Part shown: positions 59,156 to 64,000 of the stretch, piece after piece
Layout of the letters: every line of letters starts with the position of its first letter
How positions within the stretch are numbered: position 1 is the stretch's first letter
Source: Mesorhizobium liriopis
Lineage (GTDB): Bacteria; Pseudomonadota; Alphaproteobacteria; Rhizobiales; Rhizobiaceae
Assembly: GCF_024053505.1 (NCBI RefSeq)
Contig: NZ_JAMXQS010000009.1
Coordinates: forward strand, 62,001 to 126,000
DNA length: 64,000 nucleotides
Direction of reading: 5' to 3'
Position numbers and translations under genes: made by a program
Notes under the pieces: generated by a model
Database searches by the model: none
What the model was told of the DNA's origin: nothing
The model's input: only the letters and a program-made list of their open reading frames with translations

Positions 59156-61516
59156 ATGGTGGAAGTGTCGCGGCATAGGGTCGCCTCGGGACGGCTTCTG
59201 CTTCTGGTCGGCGCCAGCGGGCTCGTGGCGGTCGCCATCATCGTCCTTGCCCTGGCATGGGCTGGATCCGAAAGCGACGCCGCAGCACTCGAACGGCAGC
59301 GATCGCTGGTCAATGCACGGCTGCAGGATCAGGTCACGCAGGTGCGCGACCTCATCGGGAAGCTGGGCGAAAGCCATGCGAGGCTCCAAGGCGATCATGC
59401 CTCAGCGGAGCCAGCGGGAAGCGCTGACGCAGCCGCCGGTCAACGGCGTGACGGCAACGATCTCGCCTTTCTGCGCCGGGCGGCCATCGAAGTCTTCGGG
59501 TTCGACCGGGCTTTCATCGCCAATCGAGACGGCTTGATCGCAACAGCCAACGAGCCATCGGCGCAAAACGGCTATCGCTGGATCAAGCCACTCCTGAAAC
59601 CGCTCTGGGACGAGGCGGGAGAAAACGGTAAAGCACAACCAGTTCGCCCCGGCGAAGCCGATGCGCCGGACGGACGCGCGACTGCGCGGCTGATGCGGCT
59701 GGAAGGGCGGCCCTCCATCGTGGCCTTGGCGCCTGTCGCAGGAGTGGCGGCCGATAGTGCGCCTGCCAGTTCCGCTGCCGCTCCCTCCATCGTCGTGGTC
59801 CGTTATCTGGACGGCAGCGCGCTCGACAAGCTCAGCCGCGATCAGGGCCTCGCGGGGGCCCGGTATGCGCGCTCCGCCGACGCCGATGGTAATGAGGTTT
59901 CCTTCCAGGTCGATGATTCCGGCACCGGCGAGCCCATCGGTTTCATTATCTGGACGCCGGACCTTCCCGGCTCGATCGTGATCCATCGGCTCGTGCCGGC
60001 ACTTTCAATCGCCACCTTGATGTTCGCCGCGCTTTTTGGCGCGCTGGTCATTCTGCTCCGCAAGAGCCTGAGCGAACTCAACGACAGCGAGGAACATGCG
60101 CGCCATCTCGCGAACCATGATGTTCTGACGCAGCTGCCGAACCGGGCCCTGTTCACGGCAAGGCTCGAGGAAGGCGTCCGCCAGGCGCGGGGGCAATCCG
60201 TTTTTCTTGCCGTCGCGCTTGTGGATCTCGACAGGTTCAAGGCGGTGAACGACACGCATGGGCATGCCGCGGGCGACGAGCTGATCCGTCAGGCGGCCAA
60301 GCGGATGTCGGATCAGATCGGAAGCGGCGATACGCTTGCCCGTTTGGGAGGCGATGAGTTCGCAATCATCTTTCACGACAAAAGCCCGCTCGACGAGAGG
60401 GTCGGGGCGATCTGCCGGCAGATCATCCAGGCGCTGGAGCAGCCGTTCATCCTCGACGACACCAGTGCCGCCTCCTATGTGAGCGCGTCCGTCGGCATTG
60501 CGTTCTGGGACAAGGACACCGTTCTGTCCGACGAACTGCTCCGAAAGGCCGATCTGGCCCTGTATGAGGCCAAACGGCAGGGCCGTGCCCGATCGGTGCT
60601 GTTCGATTCCTCGCTTGGCGATGGAAAGTCCGATGCCGATGCTCTGCAACGCGAGCTTCGCATCCTGCTCGCCCAAAGCGGACACGCCCGAGCGGGGCAG
60701 GACTCCAGTTCTCCCGAGGCAACTTCGGCGGCCAAGGAACCGAACCCGTCGGGCGCGCTCGAACTCCATTATCAGGCGGTGTTCCGTGAGGACGATGGCT
60801 GGCACGTTTCCGGCGCCGAAGCCTTGGTGCGGTGGCGTCATCCCGAACGCGGCCTGATCGCGCCCGACCGCTTCATCCCGATGGCGGAGGAAAGCGGCCT
60901 GATCCACGAGATCGGCCGCTGGGTGCTGCGGCGCGCCTGCATCGACGCGTCCGCCTGGCCGTCCGACATCCCGGTCGCGGTCAACGTGTCCCCGGTCCAG
61001 CTCAGGCACTCCGCTTTCGTTTCGGACGTCGAGCGCATTCTGCGTGAAACAGGGTTTCCGGCCACGCGCCTCGAAATCGAAGTCACCGAATCCGCCTTGA
61101 TCGGCGGGTCGAAAGACGCTGCCCGCACGCTCGAAGCGCTTCGCGCCATGGGGATCAAGATCGCGCTGGACGATTTTGGAACGGGCTACTCGTCCTTGAG
61201 CCACCTTTTGCGGTTCGAGGTGGACCGCATCAAGATCGACCGCTCCTTCGTGTCGCGTCTGGGCAGGAGTGCCGAGGCGACGTCGCTGATCAGTTCGATC
61301 ATCCAGCTCGGCCGCAGTCTCGGAATCATGGTGACGGCCGAAGGTATCGAACTGGAAAGCCAGCGGGATTTTCTCGTCGCGGTCGGATGCACGGACCTGC
61401 AGGGCTTTCTTTTCTCGAAACCCTCGCCGCTCCACGAAAACGGCTGTCTCGACTATGACGAGCGCCTGCCACAAAGCGTGTCCAACGGGCCTGATCGATT
61501 GGATGCGAAGGTCTGA
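59156..61516 (+). CDS. Membrane GGDEF-EAL cyclic-di-GMP enzyme with CHASE4-like sensor
   Basis: The product has 786 residues from ATG 59156. Two transmembrane helices (about 13-37 and 281-303) enclose a periplasmic domain that resembles CHASE4. GGDEF domain: ARLGGDEFAIIF near 397, active site intact, but the inhibitory I-site RxxD is GSGD, lacking its arginine. EAL domain: EALVRWRHPERGL near 553, with NVSP, EVTES, DDFGTGYSS, KIDRSF and EGIE, the metal and catalytic residues of active phosphodiesterases. It makes or breaks cyclic di-GMP in response to a periplasmic signal. Confidence 0.92.
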   Translation: MVEVSRHRVASGRLLLLVGASGLVAVAIIVLALAWAGSESDAAALERQRSLVNARLQDQVTQVRDLIGKLGESHARLQGDHASAEPAGSADAAAGQRRDGNDLAFLRRAAIEVFGFDRAFIANRDGLIATANEPSAQNGYRWIKPLLKPLWDEAGENGKAQPVRPGEADAPDGRATARLMRLEGRPSIVALAPVAGVAADSAPASSAAAPSIVVVRYLDGSALDKLSRDQGLAGARYARSADADGNEVSFQVDDSGTGEPIGFIIWTPDLPGSIVIHRLVPALSIATLMFAALFGALVILLRKSLSELNDSEEHARHLANHDVLTQLPNRALFTARLEEGVRQARGQSVFLAVALVDLDRFKAVNDTHGHAAGDELIRQAAKRMSDQIGSGDTLARLGGDEFAIIFHDKSPLDERVGAICRQIIQALEQPFILDDTSAASYVSASVGIAFWDKDTVLSDELLRKADLALYEAKRQGRARSVLFDSSLGDGKSDADALQRELRILLAQSGHARAGQDSSSPEATSAAKEPNPSGALELHYQAVFREDDGWHVSGAEALVRWRHPERGLIAPDRFIPMAEESGLIHEIGRWVLRRACIDASAWPSDIPVAVNVSPVQLRHSAFVSDVERILRETGFPATRLEIEVTESALIGGSKDAARTLEALRAMGIKIALDDFGTGYSSLSHLLRFEVDRIKIDRSFVSRLGRSAEATSLISSIIQLGRSLGIMVTAEGIELESQRDFLVAVGCTDLQGFLFSKPSPLHENGCLDYDERLPQSVSNGPDRLDAKV

Positions 61517-61633
61517 CAGGCGAGGTTCCAGCCTGCGCTGAACGCGCCTGCTTGGTCGCTTCTTTCACCCTTTGAAACTCAGGGCCCCAGTCGTACGGGC
61601 CGCCGAAACCGGGGATGCGGCCCTCCGCTCGGC

Positions 61634-62740
61634 CTAGTTCAGGACCGACCGCGAGCCTTCCACGGTGCGCCGGGCGATCTCCTCGAAGTTCCAGGCGATG
61701 CCCAATCCCGGCTCGTCCGAGGGGATAGCCTTGCCGCTTTCGATGCGCATGCCCTTTGTGGTGATCTCGTCGAGCTGGGGAATGTATTCGACCCAGCGCG
61801 CGTTCGGCACCGCCGCGCAAAGCGAGACGTGCAGCTCCATCAGGAAATGCGGGCAGACCGCCACGTTGAAGCATTCGGCCAGATGCGCCACCTTCAGCCA
61901 GGGCGTGATGCCGCCGATGCGCCCCACATCCACCTGAACGACCGAGCAGGCGCCTTTCTGCAGATATTCGCGGAAATGACCGGGGCTGTAGAGGCTTTCG
62001 CCGACGGCGATGGGGATCGTGGTGGAGCGCGAAAGACGGATATGGCCGTCGAGGTCGTCGGCCGGCAGGGGCTCTTCCAGCCAGCCGATGTCGAGCGCCT
62101 CGTAATGGCGGGCGCGGCGGATGGCGTCATCGACACTGAAGGCCTGATTGGCGTCGGTGAAGATTTCGAAGCCCGGGCCGACCGCTTCGCGCACGGCTGA
62201 GATCCGCGCGACATCCTCATGGATCGGCCGGCCAACCTTGAGCTTGCTGCCTGAAAAGCCCGTGGCCTTGGCCTGCAGCGCGTCTTCCACCAGCGCACTC
62301 GTTTCGAGATGCAGCCAGCCGCCCTCGGTGGTGTAAAGCGGCACAGCACTTCGCGCGCCGCCCGCCAGACGATGGAGCGGCAGGTTCGCGCGCCGGCAGC
62401 GCAGGTCCCAGAGCGCGGTGTCGATTGCAGCCATGGCGATGGCGGTGAGCGCACCCACGGTGGTCGCGTGCGTCAGAAAAAGGAGATCGCGCCAGATGCG
62501 CTCGATCTCCTCAGCCTCGCGGCCGACCACAGCCGGCGCGAGAGTTTTTTCCAGAAGCTTCATCACGGACGGTCCGCCGGTGCCGATCGTATAGCTGTAG
62601 CCGGTGCCGGTCACGCCATCCGCATCGGTGATGCGCACGATCGGCGTTTCCTGGCTGACGAAAGACTGGATGGCGTCGACACGTTTCACCTTCGGCTGAA
62701 GGTCGACCATGGTCAGTTCGACGCGTGCAATCCTTGCCAT
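61634..62740 (-). CDS. Mandelate racemase/muconate lactonizing enzyme superfamily dehydratase
   Basis: The product has 368 residues; ATG 62740 has a perfect GGAGGT site and overlaps the upstream ATPase gene by 28 bases. The N-terminal cap lies at about 1-130. The barrel has the KxK pair K166 and K168 (SKLKVG), metal ligands D196 (FTDAN), E222 (LEEP) and E248 (VGESL), and the His-Asp dyad D271 (QVDVGR) with H298 (CPHFL). This pattern fits a sugar-acid dehydratase of the mandelate racemase subgroup. The linked sugar ABC transporter points to an imported sugar acid as substrate. Confidence 0.9.
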   Translation of the reverse strand: MARIARVELTMVDLQPKVKRVDAIQSFVSQETPIVRITDADGVTGTGYSYTIGTGGPSVMKLLEKTLAPAVVGREAEEIERIWRDLLFLTHATTVGALTAIAMAAIDTALWDLRCRRANLPLHRLAGGARSAVPLYTTEGGWLHLETSALVEDALQAKATGFSGSKLKVGRPIHEDVARISAVREAVGPGFEIFTDANQAFSVDDAIRRARHYEALDIGWLEEPLPADDLDGHIRLSRSTTIPIAVGESLYSPGHFREYLQKGACSVVQVDVGRIGGITPWLKVAHLAECFNVAVCPHFLMELHVSLCAAVPNARWVEYIPQLDEITTKGMRIESGKAIPSDEPGLGIAWNFEEIARRTVEGSRSVLN

Positions 62741-63831
62741 GAGCGACCTCCGATCCTTTTGCCCGACGCTTTATCGAAAACGTGCACCGATCCTAGGTCG
62801 AGCTCGAAAGCGAGCGTTTCGCCGGGAGCGACCACGCGCGGGTTGAGCATGCGCGCCTGGATCTCCTTGCCGCTGAGGGGCAAAAACAGGATCGTTTCCG
62901 TGCCGAGCGGTTCGGCGAGCGTGACCGTGCGGTCGAAGGAAAGCCGCCTGTTGTCGGCGAAGAGCGCATGCCCCTTGGGCGCCAGGGCATCCGGCCGGAA
63001 GCCCACGACGATTGGCTGCCCATCCACTAATCCGCTTCGGTGCAAGGGGATGGCGAGGCCATCCTGAAGCACGGCGGCACCGTCCGAGGCACGATAGGTC
63101 GCGTCGATCTGGTTCATGGGCGGCGAGCCGATGAAGCCTGCGACGAACAGGTTGTCGGGCGCTTCGAACACCTCCTGCGGCGTGCCGACCTGCTCGATCC
63201 GGCCGTCGCGCATGATGACGATCCGGTCGGCCAGTGTCATCGCTTCGATCTGGTCATGCGTGACATAGACCACTGTCGTCTTGACGCGCTGGTGCAGCTT
63301 CTTGATCTCGACGCGCATCTGGCCGCGCAGCTTGGCATCCAGGTTGGAAAGCGGTTCGTCGAACAGGAAGACGTCCGGGTTGCGCACGATGGCGCGGCCC
63401 ATGGCGACGCGCTGGCGCTGGCCGCCCGACAATTGCGCGGGCAGGCGGTCGAGAAAAGGGTCGAGGCCCAGAATAGCGGAAGCCTCGGCAACGCGCCGCT
63501 CGATCTCGGAGGGCGCTTCGCCCGCGATCTTGAGGCCGAAGCCGAGATTTTCGCGCACGGTCATATGCGGGTAGAGCGCATAGTTCTGGAAGACCATGGA
63601 GATGTTGCGCTCGCGTGGCGGCAGCGCGTTGACGACGCGGTCGCCGATGACGATCTCCCCGCCCGAGATCTCCTCGAGCCCTGCGATCATGCGCAGCGTG
63701 GTGGACTTGCCGCAGCCGGACGGGCCGACCAGCACCACGAATTCGTTATGCGCGATGTCGAGATCGATGCCGTGCACGGTTTCGAGGTTGCCGTAGCGCT
63801 TGGAAATCTTTCGGAGCTTTACCTGGGCCAT
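62713..63831 (-). CDS. Sugar ABC transporter ATPase, UgpC/MalK family
   Basis: The product has 372 residues. Walker A is GPSGCGKSTTLRMIAGLE (about 36), the signature LSGGQRQRVAMGRAIVRNP (about 133) and Walker B VFLFDEPLSNLD (about 155), with a H-loop VYVTHDQIEAM. The C-terminal 130 residues form a TOBE/OB domain (VGFRPDALAPKG). It energises uptake of a sugar, glycerol-3-phosphate or sugar acid with the MalG-type permease just upstream. Confidence 0.94.
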   Translation of the reverse strand: MAQVKLRKISKRYGNLETVHGIDLDIAHNEFVVLVGPSGCGKSTTLRMIAGLEEISGGEIVIGDRVVNALPPRERNISMVFQNYALYPHMTVRENLGFGLKIAGEAPSEIERRVAEASAILGLDPFLDRLPAQLSGGQRQRVAMGRAIVRNPDVFLFDEPLSNLDAKLRGQMRVEIKKLHQRVKTTVVYVTHDQIEAMTLADRIVIMRDGRIEQVGTPQEVFEAPDNLFVAGFIGSPPMNQIDATYRASDGAAVLQDGLAIPLHRSGLVDGQPIVVGFRPDALAPKGHALFADNRRLSFDRTVTLAEPLGTETILFLPLSGKEIQARMLNPRVVAPGETLAFELDLGSVHVFDKASGKRIGGRSWQGLHASN

Positions 63832-63850
63832 TCGAAGGGTCTCCGATGCG

Positions 63851-64000
63851 CTACTTCACGCCGCCGAAAGTGAGGCCGGCGATGAGATGCTTCTGCACGA
63901 GGAATGTCAGCAGGAGCGCGGGAATGATGATGAGGACGGCCATGGCGCTCATGCCGGCCCAGTCCACGGTGAACTGGGCGGTGAAGTCCATCAGGCCGAC
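63851..64000 (-). CDS. Sugar ABC transporter inner-membrane permease, MalG type (C-terminal end only)
   Basis: The gene extends beyond the window's right edge. The last 49 residues end in PALLLTFLVQKHLIAGLTFGGVK and a TAG stop at 63851-63853. These residues are typical of the last helix and tail of MalG/UgpE-type permeases. It is 20 bases upstream of the ATPase start, so they are one operon. Confidence 0.85.
   Translation of the reverse strand, partial: VGLMDFTAQFTVDWAGMSAMAVLIIIPALLLTFLVQKHLIAGLTFGGVK

Overview
The window is GC-rich DNA (roughly two-thirds G+C by eye) with tightly packed, often overlapping genes and long spurious open frames on the opposite strands. Gene content points to an alphaproteobacterium of the Hyphomicrobiales, probably near Mesorhizobium, Aminobacter or Nitratireductor. 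The evidence is a split glutamate-synthase-like set (mgs/glx type), soxBDAG-type genes, iolC fused to an aldolase-like domain, and sigma-EcfG-type promoters. I cannot name the genus. I saw no rRNA, tRNA, CRISPR array, transposase or integrase.

Region 1 (45-11.7 kb). A four-gene minus-strand operon encodes a very large secreted multicopper oxidase (2082 residues), a 199-residue unknown protein, a secreted beta-propeller-like protein and a SCO-type copper chaperone. It resembles the giant oxidases linked to Mn(II) oxidation. A divergent PLP-dependent decarboxylase lies across a spacer holding two CRP/FNR-like palindromes. A decayed short-chain dehydrogenase fragment follows.

Region 2 (11.7-31 kb) is stress and surface biology: a chromate resistance pair (rhodanese-ChrB and ChrA), two zinc alcohol dehydrogenases each with a small partner gene on either side of a PAS-PAS-PAS-receiver-LuxR protein, and a cluster of small secreted Gly/Ser/Thr or Gly/Asn repeat proteins. 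It also has a two-component system, an MFS exporter, small membrane proteins, a CsbD protein and a second PAS-LuxR regulator. A perfect EcfG-type promoter (22112-22136) and a near-perfect one (29332-29356) suggest general stress control.

Region 3 (31-47 kb) reads as an N-methylglutamate pathway for methylamine. mgsABC and gmaS form one transcription unit and mgdABCD plus purU another. A GlxA/AraC-type regulator is divergent from mgdA, and an XRE-cupin regulator is divergent from mgsA. Downstream is an ethanolamine-permease-like transporter operon with five small uncharacterised proteins. The inferred flow is uptake, amine ligation to glutamate, transfer to N-methylglutamate, oxidation with C1 transfer to tetrahydrofolate, and formate release by PurU.

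Region 4 (47-64 kb) holds iolC, iolD and iolB for myo-inositol catabolism, a DHA2 drug exporter, an ABC exporter with an AttH/CrtC-like lipocalin protein, an orphan amino-acid binding protein and a GGDEF-EAL protein. It ends in a sugar-type unit: an enolase-superfamily dehydratase, a UgpC/MalK-type ATPase and the end of a MalG-type permease cut by the window edge.
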